Shown here: one piece after another, positions 1 through 7,459 of the stretch
Numbering within the stretch: the stretch's first letter is position 1
Layout of the letters: each line of letters opens with the position of its first letter
From: Candidatus Woesearchaeota archaeon
GTDB taxonomy: Archaea; Nanobdellota; Nanobdellia; SCGC-AAA011-G17; JAGVZH01
Direction of reading: 5' to 3'
Length of the DNA: 32,015 nucleotides
Assembly: GCA_018302745.1 (NCBI GenBank)
Contig: JAGVZH010000010.1
Coordinates: 1 to 32,015, forward strand
Translations under genes and position numbers: made by a program
The notes under the pieces: generated by a model
Told to the model about the DNA's origin: nothing
The model's database searches: none
What the model saw: the letters and a program-made list of their open reading frames with translations, nothing else

Positions 1-836
1 ACAGATTTACAATAACTCCAAGCAGCTTAGCTTGCGGAGAGTCAATAAGCGTTCTTGTAGACATTGAAAATGCAGGAAAGAAAGATGAAGATGATGTAAC
101 AGTAAGACTATTACAATCAACTCTTGGACTAGACTTAAAATCAGAGAAGTTTGATTTGGAGAACTTTGACGAGTCAGATAATGATGCAACAGCCAGGTTT
201 ACATTTGCAATACCGACAACAGTTTCTGTTGGAACTTATCCAATAGAAGCTATTGTAAATTTTGACGGCGGAAAACAGACTAACAGTGATTTTGAGGATG
301 TTATTATTGCAAGCTGTAATGGAGAAACTCTTACAGCAACTGTAGCAACTACTTCTACATCAACATCAAGCGGAGTTTCAGCAGATTTGAACTTAGTTTC
401 AAGTTCTAGCGGAGAAATATCTGGATCAGAAGGAAGCAAGACAACATTTACAGTAGACGGAGTTAATACACATACAGTGACTTTTGGGCTTATTGGAACA
501 CAGTCTGCTACTTTGACTGTTGCTTCAACACCATCAACATTTACGTTGGATGTTGGAGATTCAAGAAGTATAGACTTAAACAGTGATGGAAGGGATGATG
601 CAAGATTCACATTAAATACTGTTATTGCAGGAGTAGCTACTGTTAAGGTTGAAAGATTAAGCGGAGCAAGCTTTTTATCAACTACATCAGGAGATTTTAT
701 CCCTGTTGGAATATGGAGCCAAATATGGTCTACATTAAGCAAGCCTTCAACAATATTCTGGATAATTGTTGATTTAATATTATTAGTAGTGGCAATATTT
801 TTGATAAAAGTATTGTTTACAAAGCCTAAGAAGTAG
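1..836 (+). CDS. CARDB-type surface protein, C-terminal part (5' end outside window)
   Basis: The frame is open from the first bases, so this is the C-terminal 277 or so residues of a longer protein. It begins inside a CARDB-like beta-sandwich, a putative cell-surface adhesion module. That module has a Cys in the motif SSLACGES and a second Cys near its end (ASCNGE), likely a disulfide pair. A Ser/Thr-rich linker follows, then a second beta-rich domain with a DLNSDGRDDA segment, and one C-terminal membrane helix (IFWIIVDLILLVVAIFLIKV) with a short Lys tail. This predicts an exported protein anchored at its C terminus. The next gene carries the same Cys-framed module, so the two look like tandem paralogues of the archaeal surface-protein type. 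No enzymatic residues are seen; the exact function is unknown. Confidence 0.8.
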   Translation, partial: RFTITPSSLACGESISVLVDIENAGKKDEDDVTVRLLQSTLGLDLKSEKFDLENFDESDNDATARFTFAIPTTVSVGTYPIEAIVNFDGGKQTNSDFEDVIIASCNGETLTATVATTSTSTSSGVSADLNLVSSSSGEISGSEGSKTTFTVDGVNTHTVTFGLIGTQSATLTVASTPSTFTLDVGDSRSIDLNSDGRDDARFTLNTVIAGVATVKVERLSGASFLSTTSGDFIPVGIWSQIWSTLSKPSTIFWIIVDLILLVVAIFLIKVLFTKPKK

Positions 837-865
837 CTATTTTAAAGTGGTTAATTAACGAAAGG

Positions 866-874
866 TTTATAAAC
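866..874 (+). promoter_or_regulatory. TATA box for the second CARDB protein gene
   Basis: TTTATAAAC lies about 55 nt before the ATG at 925. Transcription would start near 895. Unlike most genes here, this leaves a short leader, which contains two Shine-Dalgarno-like sites: GAGGTGAT at 900-907 and GAGGT at 914-918. Confidence 0.5.
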
Positions 875-924
875 ACTTTTTGTTTTTTATTTTATGTTAG
901 AGGTGATTCTTTTGAGGTTAAATA

Positions 925-2505
925 ATGAATAAAAATATATTCATAGGATTGATAGCATTCCTTATTTTAGCATTTAGTGTAAATGCTATAAGCTCTGTTA
1001 CTTTAAATCTGCCTTTAAACAATAGTATTCAAAGCGGAAACGTTTTATTATTAGCTACTGTTGGAAATTCAGACAACAACACAAATGTAACCTTTTTCTT
1101 TAACAATAATGTTATTGGAACTAACTCAACTGGAAATGGCACTTATAGCTTTTTATGGCCTTCTACAACAGCAAGCGATGGAATTTATAATATTACAGCC
1201 CAGGCTAATAATGGAACTACAAACTTAACCTCATCACCTGTTAGTATTACTGTTAATAATACTGGAATAACCACAACAGTTAATGTTCCTCCGGTTTTAT
1301 GCAGCAATGTCGGAGATTTAAGAATAAATGACTTTGATTTTGATGATAAACTGCTTCCTGGAGAGGATATTGTTGCTGATGTAGAAGTTGAAAACATTGG
1401 AAATGATGACATTGATGATGTTAAGATTAAATTAATTCTTTATGACAATGATAATAATGTGAATGTTACAACTAAAACATTGAAGAGCTTTGATTTGGAT
1501 GAAGATGAGGAAGTAACAAAGCAGATTACAATGAGCGTCCCCAACAATTTTGATGAGGATGATGATCTAGACCTTTTTGTCTTCGTTTTTGAAGATGGCA
1601 AGCAAAATATAAATTGCGACTCTCAGAAAGATGACATTGAAGTTGACAGGGATGATGAAGATATAAGGATAGAGGATTTCACAATAAGCCCTAGCTTAGT
1701 AAGCTGCGGAGAAAATTTTGAAGTTTATGTAAGGGTTGAAAACTTTGGAAGCGATGATCAGGATGATGTAAAATTAATTGTTAATAGCGCTGATTTGGGT
1801 ATATTAGAGGTTGAATATTTTGATTTAGATGCTTTCGATGGCATAGATGAGGATGTGACAAAAAGATATACATTCTTAGCTCCGAATATCAAGGAAGGAA
1901 GTTACAGCATTGACGTTAGAGTAGACTACGAAGATGGAGGATTAGCTGATTCAAGCTTAGGCAGCATAAAATTAGAGCAGTGCATAGTTGATCCTACCCA
2001 GACAGATGTTTCTATAATCGCATTGCCAACTACAGTTACAGAAGGAAAAGCATTTTCAATTCCTATTGTAGTTAAAAATAATGAAAATAAGGACATCACT
2101 TATGAAGTTGATGTAGCAGGAGACTGGGTTGAATTAAGCTCAAAAGATTCTGCCAAGCTATCTCCCGGACAAGAGCTTACTTTGTTTGTTTCTGGGACTG
2201 TTAAGTCTGGAATTAAGGGAAGCGCTAATGGTGTTGTAAGTGTTAAGGCTAATGGAGAATTAGTAAGAACTCAGCCAATAAGTATAAATGTTAGAGAAGA
2301 TAGGATATTGGAAGATGTTTTAAGCCCAGAGACTACAATATTTTTGGGTGTTGGAATTGCAGCTTTGATTGTTATAATTGTTATAATATTTGTGATGCAT
2401 ATTGCTTCTCAAAAAGCTGCTAAAAAAATAAAGCTGTTAAAACCATCTGACAAGAATTCTAAGAAACCAGAATCTAAGCCTAAAATTAAAGGCAAGAAGA
2501 AATAA
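925..2505 (+). CDS. exported CARDB-repeat surface protein with C-terminal membrane anchor
   Basis: This 526-aa protein starts with a clear signal peptide (about residues 1-21, ending SVNA). An Ig-like domain rich in Asn/Thr and N-glycosylation sequons (about 22-112) follows, then two CARDB-like modules (about 120-240 and 245-350). The modules are very acidic (many Asp-Asp pairs) and each is framed by Cys. A further beta domain precedes a membrane helix near 470-492 and a Lys-rich cytoplasmic tail. It is probably a glycosylated cell-surface or adhesion protein held at its C terminus. The second module closely matches the one in the preceding gene, indicating duplication. The ATG is supported by GAGGT six bases upstream. 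No catalytic motif was seen; the specific role is unknown. Confidence 0.85.
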   Translation: MNKNIFIGLIAFLILAFSVNAISSVTLNLPLNNSIQSGNVLLLATVGNSDNNTNVTFFFNNNVIGTNSTGNGTYSFLWPSTTASDGIYNITAQANNGTTNLTSSPVSITVNNTGITTTVNVPPVLCSNVGDLRINDFDFDDKLLPGEDIVADVEVENIGNDDIDDVKIKLILYDNDNNVNVTTKTLKSFDLDEDEEVTKQITMSVPNNFDEDDDLDLFVFVFEDGKQNINCDSQKDDIEVDRDDEDIRIEDFTISPSLVSCGENFEVYVRVENFGSDDQDDVKLIVNSADLGILEVEYFDLDAFDGIDEDVTKRYTFLAPNIKEGSYSIDVRVDYEDGGLADSSLGSIKLEQCIVDPTQTDVSIIALPTTVTEGKAFSIPIVVKNNENKDITYEVDVAGDWVELSSKDSAKLSPGQELTLFVSGTVKSGIKGSANGVVSVKANGELVRTQPISINVREDRILEDVLSPETTIFLGVGIAALIVIIVIIFVMHIASQKAAKKIKLLKPSDKNSKKPESKPKIKGKKK

Positions 2506-2549
2506 TTTTAGATTTTATTCTTTTATACTAATTTTAAAATATTGATAAA

Positions 2550-2623
2550 AGCGCCGGGCAGGATTCGAACCTGCGGAAAGCCGCTCTGCAGGCGGCCCCA
2601 TTAGACCACTCTGGCACCGACGC
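2550..2623 (-). tRNA. tRNA-Cys (anticodon GCA)
   Basis: The minus strand folds as a complete cloverleaf. The acceptor GCGTCGG pairs with CCGGCGC (one U-G pair). The anticodon stem GCCGC/GCGGC encloses loop CTGCAGA with anticodon GCA, and the T arm is GCAGG-TTCGAAT-CCTGC. Discriminator position 73 is U, the base expected for tRNA-Cys. The 3' CCA is not encoded and no intron is seen. The gene lies 12 bases downstream of tRNA-Arg(UCU), so the two are probably co-transcribed. Confidence 0.95.
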
Positions 2624-2635
2624 AAAAATAAAAAA

Positions 2636-2722
2636 CGGACCTGATGGGATTTGAACCCACGACCTTTAGCTCTCCTCTAAAATTAGAAGACTAACGCTCT
2701 ATCCAGCCTGAGCTACAGGTCC
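2636..2722 (-). tRNA. tRNA-Arg (anticodon TCT) with 12-nt anticodon-loop intron
   Basis: The minus strand gives acceptor GGACCTG/CAGGTCC, D stem GCTC/GAGC, anticodon stem TTAGT/GCTAA and T arm GTGGG-TTCAAAT-CCCAT, with G at position 73. Nineteen bases lie between the anticodon-stem strands instead of seven. Removing 2672-2683 (ATTTTAGAGGAG) at the canonical 37/38 site leaves a 7-base loop with anticodon TCT. In the precursor CTTCTA pairs with TAGAGG of the intron, a small helix suited to the archaeal splicing endonuclease. It would read AGA and AGG codons. Confidence 0.92.
2672..2683 (-). other. intron of tRNA-Arg(TCT)
   Basis: This 12-base insertion between tRNA positions 37 and 38 shares the core TTTAGAGGA with the intron of tRNA-Arg(TCG) at 22850-22862. 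Its GAGG can pair with CTTC of the anticodon loop. The exact splice points are inferred from the cloverleaf. Confidence 0.8.
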
Positions 2723-2809
2723 ATAAATATTTCAATTGATTATTACTTGTAAAACCTTTCTATACAAAGATTTAAATAATAATTTAACTACATTAAAAAG
2801 GGAGATAAG

Positions 2810-3466
2810 ATGGTTGACTACATCAAGTATAAGAGAAAAGCTACTGACGATAAGGAAAAAAATATCTCTATAGCAGCTTCTATTCTCAAAAGGCATTTAA
2901 GAAAGGGAGATATATTAATCATAAAACCCAACTTAACCAACATTAAAGTAAAATTATTTAATCCATCAACCTATTTTATTTCTTTTTTCAGCAAAGGCAT
3001 TACACATTCAGGAATATATGATGGAAAAGGAAATGTATATGATGTAGAGTTTAGATGGGGAAAGCATTTAAGGAAAAGAACATTGAGAGAGCTATTAAGG
3101 GTAAAATACCAATTATTTAAAGGTATTACTGTTTATGCTGTCCAGCCGAAAAAATATAGCAGAGAAAACAGGTATGATGTTGACAGATTTATAACAGACA
3201 TAATCAAGGCTGGAAAAGACATTAATTTTTCAATAAACCAATTTATTTATATGTTATATTTGGGATTTATTAAAGACACTAACTACAAAAATGCACATAA
3301 AATTAAACAGAAATTTAATGAAAAAAAAGCAGTCTGTAGCACCTTTGTCGCACATGTTTTGAAGAAAAGCGGCATAAACTTGGGAAGGAGACCTGTAGTT
3401 ACTTTTTTGCCTTCAACATTTATATTCAGCAGGAATTTTAGGATAAAGAAAAAGGTTAGGATATAA
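2810..3466 (+). CDS. permuted papain-like (NlpC/YiiX-type) hydrolase
   Basis: This 218-aa protein has the layout of circularly permuted NlpC/P60 (YiiX-like) cysteine hydrolases. A KGDILI strand lies near residue 32, a His in ITHSGIYDG (about H66), and the candidate nucleophile Cys in AVCSTFV (about C176) near the C terminus. His before Cys is the order of the permuted subfamily; known members cleave amide or thioester bonds in peptides or lipids. No signal peptide is visible, so a cytoplasmic or membrane-surface role is likely. The ATG follows GGGAG five bases upstream, and a TATA-like element (ATTTAAATAA) lies near 2769. It is the first gene of a plus-strand run ahead of leuS. The substrate is unknown. 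Confidence 0.7.
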   Translation: MVDYIKYKRKATDDKEKNISIAASILKRHLRKGDILIIKPNLTNIKVKLFNPSTYFISFFSKGITHSGIYDGKGNVYDVEFRWGKHLRKRTLRELLRVKYQLFKGITVYAVQPKKYSRENRYDVDRFITDIIKAGKDINFSINQFIYMLYLGFIKDTNYKNAHKIKQKFNEKKAVCSTFVAHVLKKSGINLGRRPVVTFLPSTFIFSRNFRIKKKVRI

Positions 3467-3469
3467 AAA

Positions 3470-3479
3470 GTTTTAAATA
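3470..3479 (+). promoter_or_regulatory. TATA box of leuS
   Basis: GTTTTAAATA is centred about 28 nt before the ATG at 3503, which predicts a nearly leaderless leuS transcript. No Shine-Dalgarno site is seen. Confidence 0.5.
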
Positions 3480-3502
3480 GCTAATTCTTTGAATCTGTTA
3501 TT

Positions 3503-6112
3503 ATGGTTAATTTTAGGGAAATAGAAAAGAAGTGGCAAAGGAAGTGGGAAGAATCTAAGGTATTCAAAGTTGATGAGGAAAATAAAACAAAGTTCTATAA
3601 TCTAGAGATGTTTCCATATCCTTCTTCATCAGGGCTACATATGGGGCATGTAAGGAATTATGCTATTGGGGATTCTTATGCAAGATTCAAGAGAATGAAT
3701 GGATTTAATGTTTTATACCCTATGGGTTATGATGCTTTTGGTCTGCCTGCAGAGAATGCAGCTATAAAAAACAAAACTCATCCTAAAGAATATACTGAAA
3801 AAGCGATTTCCGGAATTATGGATCATCAAAAAGAGATTGGGTTAAGCTATGACTGGTCTAGATTAGTAAATACAAGCAGCAAAGAGTATTACAAATGGAA
3901 TCAATGGTTTTTCTTGAAGTTTCTGGAAAATGGCTTAGCTTACAGGAAAAAAGCTCCGATTAACTGGTGCCCAAAATGCCAGACTGTATTAGCCAATGAG
4001 CAGGTTATAAATGGAAAATGCTGGAGATGTGAAAGCAAAGTTGGGATTAAAGACTTAGAGCAGTGGTTCTTGAAAATAACAAAGTATGCTGACGAATTAT
4101 TGGAAAGTATTGAAACTTTAGAAGGGTGGCCAGAAAGAATAAAATTAATGCAGAAAAACTGGATTGGAAAAAGTTTAGGCACATTAGTTAATTTTAAAAT
4201 GATGGATAGTGACTATGAAATTCCTGTTTTCACAACTAGGCCAGACACCTTGCATGGAGTTACATTTTTAGTTTACGCTCCTGAACATACAAAAGTAATG
4301 GAATTAGTAAAAAACACCAAGTATGAAAAAGATGTTCAGGAATTTATTAACAAAGTAGTTTTAGAGGAAAAATTTACAAGAACAGCGGAAGGTAAAGAGA
4401 AAGAAGGCATGTTTATCGGAAAATATGCTCTAAACCCTTTAACTGGAGATGCTGTTCCTATTTACATTGCAAATTTTGTCTTATTAGATTATGGCACAGG
4501 AGCAATAATGGCTGTCCCCGCACATGACCAAAGAGATTTCGAATTTGCAAGGAAATATGACATCCCTATCAAGGTTGTTATTAAGCCGAAAGATAAAGAA
4601 TTAAAAGCAGAAGAGATGAAAAATGCTTTTGTTGAAGAAGGAATTCTAGTCAATTCTGGAAAGTTTGATGGCATGGACAATAAAACTGCAATTCAGGAGA
4701 TTTCAAAGTTTGTTGAAAAAAAAGGATGGGGAAAAATAACAACACAATACAAATTAAGAGACTGGCTTATTTCAAGGCAAAGATACTGGGGGACTCCAAT
4801 TCCTGTAGTTTATTGTGATAAATGCGGAGTTGTTCCTGTTGATGAAAAAGAACTGCCTATATTGCTGCCGGAAGATGTTAAGTTTACAGGGGAAGGAAAT
4901 CCCTTATTATCAAATGAAGGTTTTTTAAAAGCTAAGTGCGGAAAATGCGGCGGAAAAGCAAGAAGAGAGACAGATACAATGGATACTTTTTTTGACTCCA
5001 GCTGGTATTTTTTAAGATACTGCAGCCCTGATTATGAAAAAGGTCCTTTTGACAGGGAAAAAGTAAGCTATTGGATGCCTGTTGACCAGTATATTGGAGG
5101 GGCAGAACATGCTGTTCTGCATCTTTTATACGCCAGATTCTTTACCAAAGTTCTGAGAGATTTAAAAATGCTTGATTTTGACGAGCCTTTTATCAACTTA
5201 TTTAATCAAGGGACTGTTACAAAAGAAGGAAATAAAATGAGCAAGAGCTATGGAAACGTCGTAAGCCAGGATGAGATAGCAGAAAAATATGGGATTGATA
5301 CTGCCAGAGTATTTTTATTGTCAATAGCCAATCCAGGAAGCGACTATGACTGGAGTGATGAAGGAATAGAAGGAAGCTTTAGATTTATCAACAAGATTTA
5401 CAGTTTACTGGATAATCTTGATGGGGAAGAGAATAAAATCATAGACAGCAGATTAAACAGGGTAATAAAGAGTGTTACTGAGCATGTTGAAAGTCTTGAA
5501 TTGAATTTGGCTATAATAGAATTGATGGGATTTGTTAATTATCTGTCTAAAGCAGAAGGAGCTAAAAAAGAAGCAGTTAAAAATTTGGCTTTGATGCTAA
5601 ACCCATTTGCTCCTCATTTAGCAGAGGAAATCTGGGAAAAACTTGGTAATAAAGGTTTTGCCAGTGTAGCAGATTGGCCAAAATACAGCAGTAATAAAAT
5701 AAATTATGAGTTAGAATATTCTGAGAATCTTATAGAGATAGCCTCAAATGACATTAAGAGATTACTAAAGCTTGTAAAAATAGAGCCAAAGAAAGTTACA
5801 TTATTTGTTGCAGAAAAATGGAAGTATGATTTTATGAAAAAAGCTAAGGATGCTATTAGCACTACAAGAGATGTAAAAGATGTCATGAGAAAAGTTATGG
5901 ATAAAGAGCATGCTGCTGAAATAAGCAAGATTATCCCAAAATTAATCAAAGATAACAGCAAAATTCCAAACGTAATACTAGATCAAGATAGAGAATATGA
6001 CATTTTTGTTAATGCAAAAAATCAATTACAAAAGGAGTTTGGTTTAAATTTTGAGATTAAGAAGGATGATTCCAAAGCCTTTCCTGGGAAACCTACATTG
6101 CTGATAGAGTAA
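3503..6112 (+). CDS. leuS: leucyl-tRNA synthetase, bacterial-like body
   Basis: This class I synthetase charges tRNA-Leu. The HIGH motif appears as HMGH (about residues 46-49) in a bacterial-type context (YPSSSGLHMGH, DAFGLPAE), and KMSKS lies at about 578-582. Two Cys pairs (CPKC near 157, CWRC near 174) and a later set (CDKC, CGKC) form zinc knuckles. The CP1 editing domain is present with the Thr-rich FTTRPDT and the conserved Asp in AHDQRDFEFA. At 869 aa it matches bacterial LeuRS (about 860) rather than archaeal LeuRS (about 950). The last 110 or so residues end in FPGKPTLLIE and resemble the archaeal C-terminal domain, so this looks like a bacterial-type enzyme with an archaeal tail, probably through transfer and fusion. 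All catalytic motifs are intact. Confidence 0.97.
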   Translation: MVNFREIEKKWQRKWEESKVFKVDEENKTKFYNLEMFPYPSSSGLHMGHVRNYAIGDSYARFKRMNGFNVLYPMGYDAFGLPAENAAIKNKTHPKEYTEKAISGIMDHQKEIGLSYDWSRLVNTSSKEYYKWNQWFFLKFLENGLAYRKKAPINWCPKCQTVLANEQVINGKCWRCESKVGIKDLEQWFLKITKYADELLESIETLEGWPERIKLMQKNWIGKSLGTLVNFKMMDSDYEIPVFTTRPDTLHGVTFLVYAPEHTKVMELVKNTKYEKDVQEFINKVVLEEKFTRTAEGKEKEGMFIGKYALNPLTGDAVPIYIANFVLLDYGTGAIMAVPAHDQRDFEFARKYDIPIKVVIKPKDKELKAEEMKNAFVEEGILVNSGKFDGMDNKTAIQEISKFVEKKGWGKITTQYKLRDWLISRQRYWGTPIPVVYCDKCGVVPVDEKELPILLPEDVKFTGEGNPLLSNEGFLKAKCGKCGGKARRETDTMDTFFDSSWYFLRYCSPDYEKGPFDREKVSYWMPVDQYIGGAEHAVLHLLYARFFTKVLRDLKMLDFDEPFINLFNQGTVTKEGNKMSKSYGNVVSQDEIAEKYGIDTARVFLLSIANPGSDYDWSDEGIEGSFRFINKIYSLLDNLDGEENKIIDSRLNRVIKSVTEHVESLELNLAIIELMGFVNYLSKAEGAKKEAVKNLALMLNPFAPHLAEEIWEKLGNKGFASVADWPKYSSNKINYELEYSENLIEIASNDIKRLLKLVKIEPKKVTLFVAEKWKYDFMKKAKDAISTTRDVKDVMRKVMDKEHAAEISKIIPKLIKDNSKIPNVILDQDREYDIFVNAKNQLQKEFGLNFEIKKDDSKAFPGKPTLLIE

Positions 6113-6165
6113 TAGGTATATTCAAGATTAATAATAGTTTTAAATTGTTCTTACATAAGAAAGAT

Positions 6166-6651
6166 ATGGGAATTTTATTTGGTGAAGAAGAAAAGAAAGC
6201 TTTAGAATATTTTGATGAAGCTGCAAAAATAGCTTTAAATTCTACCTGTCGAAGGGCAAGATGCGGCTCATTAATTGTTAGGAATGATCAAATAATCGGA
6301 ATAGGATATAACAGCCCTCCAAAAGATGAAGAAAGCCAAAGAAGATGTTCTTATTCAAAAGAATCTTATAATAAAAAAGTTACTGATAAAACCTGCTGTA
6401 TGCATGCTGAGCAAAGAGCTGTAATCGATGCATTGATAAATAATTCTGAGAAAATTGAAGGTTCAAGATTATATTTTGTCCGTCTGGATAGAGATAATAA
6501 AATATTAAAGGCTGGTAAGCCTTACTGCACTCACTGCAGCAAATTAGCTTTGGATGTAGGTATTGAGGAATTTGTTTTGTGGCATGATTTAAGGATTGCT
6601 GTTTATTGTACCAAAGAGTATAACAAAATTTCTTTTGAATATGCAGATTAA
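6166..6651 (+). CDS. cytidine/deoxycytidylate deaminase family protein
   Basis: This 161-aa zinc deaminase has the HAE signature in CCMHAEQRAVIDAL and the two zinc-binding Cys in KPYCTHCSKLAL. Its length and an additional Cys-rich insert (RCSYSKES...KTCCMHAE) recall dCMP deaminases and ComEB-like proteins, which convert dCMP to dUMP for dTTP synthesis. The substrate cannot be fixed from sequence alone. An in-frame TTG exists at 6145. The ATG at 6166 is preferred because a TATA-like TTTTAAAT ends about 22 nt upstream (6137-6144), the leaderless spacing common in this window. It follows leuS by about 50 bases. Confidence 0.8.
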   Translation: MGILFGEEEKKALEYFDEAAKIALNSTCRRARCGSLIVRNDQIIGIGYNSPPKDEESQRRCSYSKESYNKKVTDKTCCMHAEQRAVIDALINNSEKIEGSRLYFVRLDRDNKILKAGKPYCTHCSKLALDVGIEEFVLWHDLRIAVYCTKEYNKISFEYAD

Positions 6652-6652
6652 G

Positions 6653-6677
6653 CCAATTTATTTTTATTGGTTTTTTT
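6653..6677 (+). terminator. hairpin plus T7 terminator after the deaminase gene
   Basis: CCAAT (6653-6657) and ATTGG (6666-6670) form a short stem followed at once by seven T (6671-6677), just after the deaminase stop codon. The T tract alone would be a plausible archaeal termination signal. Confidence 0.5.
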
Positions 6678-6912
6678 AGGAAATCTTCGTTAAAATCTTA
6701 GTTTTAATCGTCAGTGTAGTTATTAGAAAGACGCCAGTTAAGAGGTATAATTTTAGTGTAAACATAGTATTAGTATAGACAGTTCAAAAATTGTACATAA
6801 TCGTTGTTATATCTCCAGAGTCAATAGGTGAGAGTGCAACAAGGCAAAATCCAAAGGATTTTGAGTTTGTTGAGTACGAAAGTTATAAAAACATAGATTA
6901 TATCTTAATTCT
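6678..6912. other. intergenic patch without a recognised gene
   Basis: No recognisable gene lies here. The stretch contains a TTAAAA/TTTTAA inverted repeat near 6690-6707, a perfect AAAATCC-AAA-GGATTTT hairpin at 6846-6862, and a start-less open frame (6779-6916). That frame's stop overlaps the ATG of the DUF4258 pseudogene. It may be decayed accessory DNA. Confidence 0.4.
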
Positions 6913-7125
6913 ATGAATATTATTTTTAGTATCCACGCTGAAGAACAGATATAAGAAAGAAAAATAGAGAAGGTGTGGATTGAAGATACTATCAAAACTC
7001 CAGACAGCACTAAACGGAAGAAACCTAATAAATATATTGTAAAAAAGAAACTAAATGGAAGGCCTATAGAAGTGGTTTACATAAGAGAAAAACATATAAA
7101 GGTGGTTACAATATATTGGATATAA
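6913..7125 (+). pseudogene. DUF4258 protein (toxin-like), interrupted by an in-frame stop
   Basis: Translation from the ATG at 6913 gives MNIIFSIHAEEQI, then TAA at 6952-6954. The same frame continues with ERKIEKVWIEDTIKTPD and later NGRPIEVVYIR and KVVTIYWI to a stop at 7123. Read through, the 71-codon product has the whole DUF4258 pattern: an N-terminal HAxxQ/R helix with an ERxI segment, then strands ending in VVY...VITxYW. Restoring the stop as a sense codon (for example TTA, one base away) gives a continuous family member. DUF4258 proteins are small, often lie beside DUF2283 or HTH genes, and are viewed as toxin-like. The gene ends one base before the next ATG, so the two formed an operon. 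It is either a true pseudogene or a sequence error. Confidence 0.75.
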
Positions 7126-7126
7126 G

Positions 7127-7333
7127 ATGGAAATAAAATATGATCCAGATGTTGATGCTATGTATATAAGACTTAGAGAGGGGGTCTTTCATCATAATAA
7201 AAAATTAGATGATAATACTATCATTAATTATGATAAGGAAGGCAATGTTTTAGGAATAGAACTTTTATTTGTAAAAGAAAACAACCCCTACCTGCTTCAA
7301 GATATTTCTGTAAAACAAGTAGCTACAGCTTGA
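7127..7333 (+). CDS. DUF2283 family protein (possible antitoxin partner of DUF4258)
   Basis: This 68-aa protein matches DUF2283 well: an N-terminal IKYDPDVDAMYIRL motif, then a TIINYDKEGNVLGIELL motif. The family is a small alpha/beta fold of unknown biochemical function, frequently encoded right after DUF4258 genes, hence the proposed toxin-antitoxin-like pairing. Here the ATG lies one base after the broken DUF4258 frame. No separate Shine-Dalgarno site or TATA box is seen directly upstream, so translation probably depended on coupling to the upstream gene. The antitoxin role is inferred from genomic habit only. Confidence 0.8.
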   Translation: MEIKYDPDVDAMYIRLREGVFHHNKKLDDNTIINYDKEGNVLGIELLFVKENNPYLLQDISVKQVATA

Positions 7334-7459
7334 GGAGTATTCCACAAATTTTACATAATTCATAGTATGTTGTGAAATCAGAAAATCATATAAAAAATAA
7401 TTTTTTTCTTCATTCTTATCTCGGCATTATCCTGCATCATGTGGAGTAGAGCTTAACTA

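Noticed and set aside
236-742. 168-codon open frame on the minus strand inside the first CARDB gene
   Set aside because: It lies wholly opposite a clear coding frame, shows no family pattern, and is explained by the codon bias of the plus-strand gene.
853-860. AATTAACG, identical to a SUF operator half-site
   Set aside because: It is only one half of the palindrome, upstream of an unrelated surface-protein gene; an 8-mer like this is expected by chance in AT-rich DNA.
6846-6862. AAAATCC-AAA-GGATTTT hairpin as a terminator or RNA element
   Set aside because: It lies inside an open frame, has no T tract after it, and the 3-base loop stem is AT-rich; not enough to name a function.
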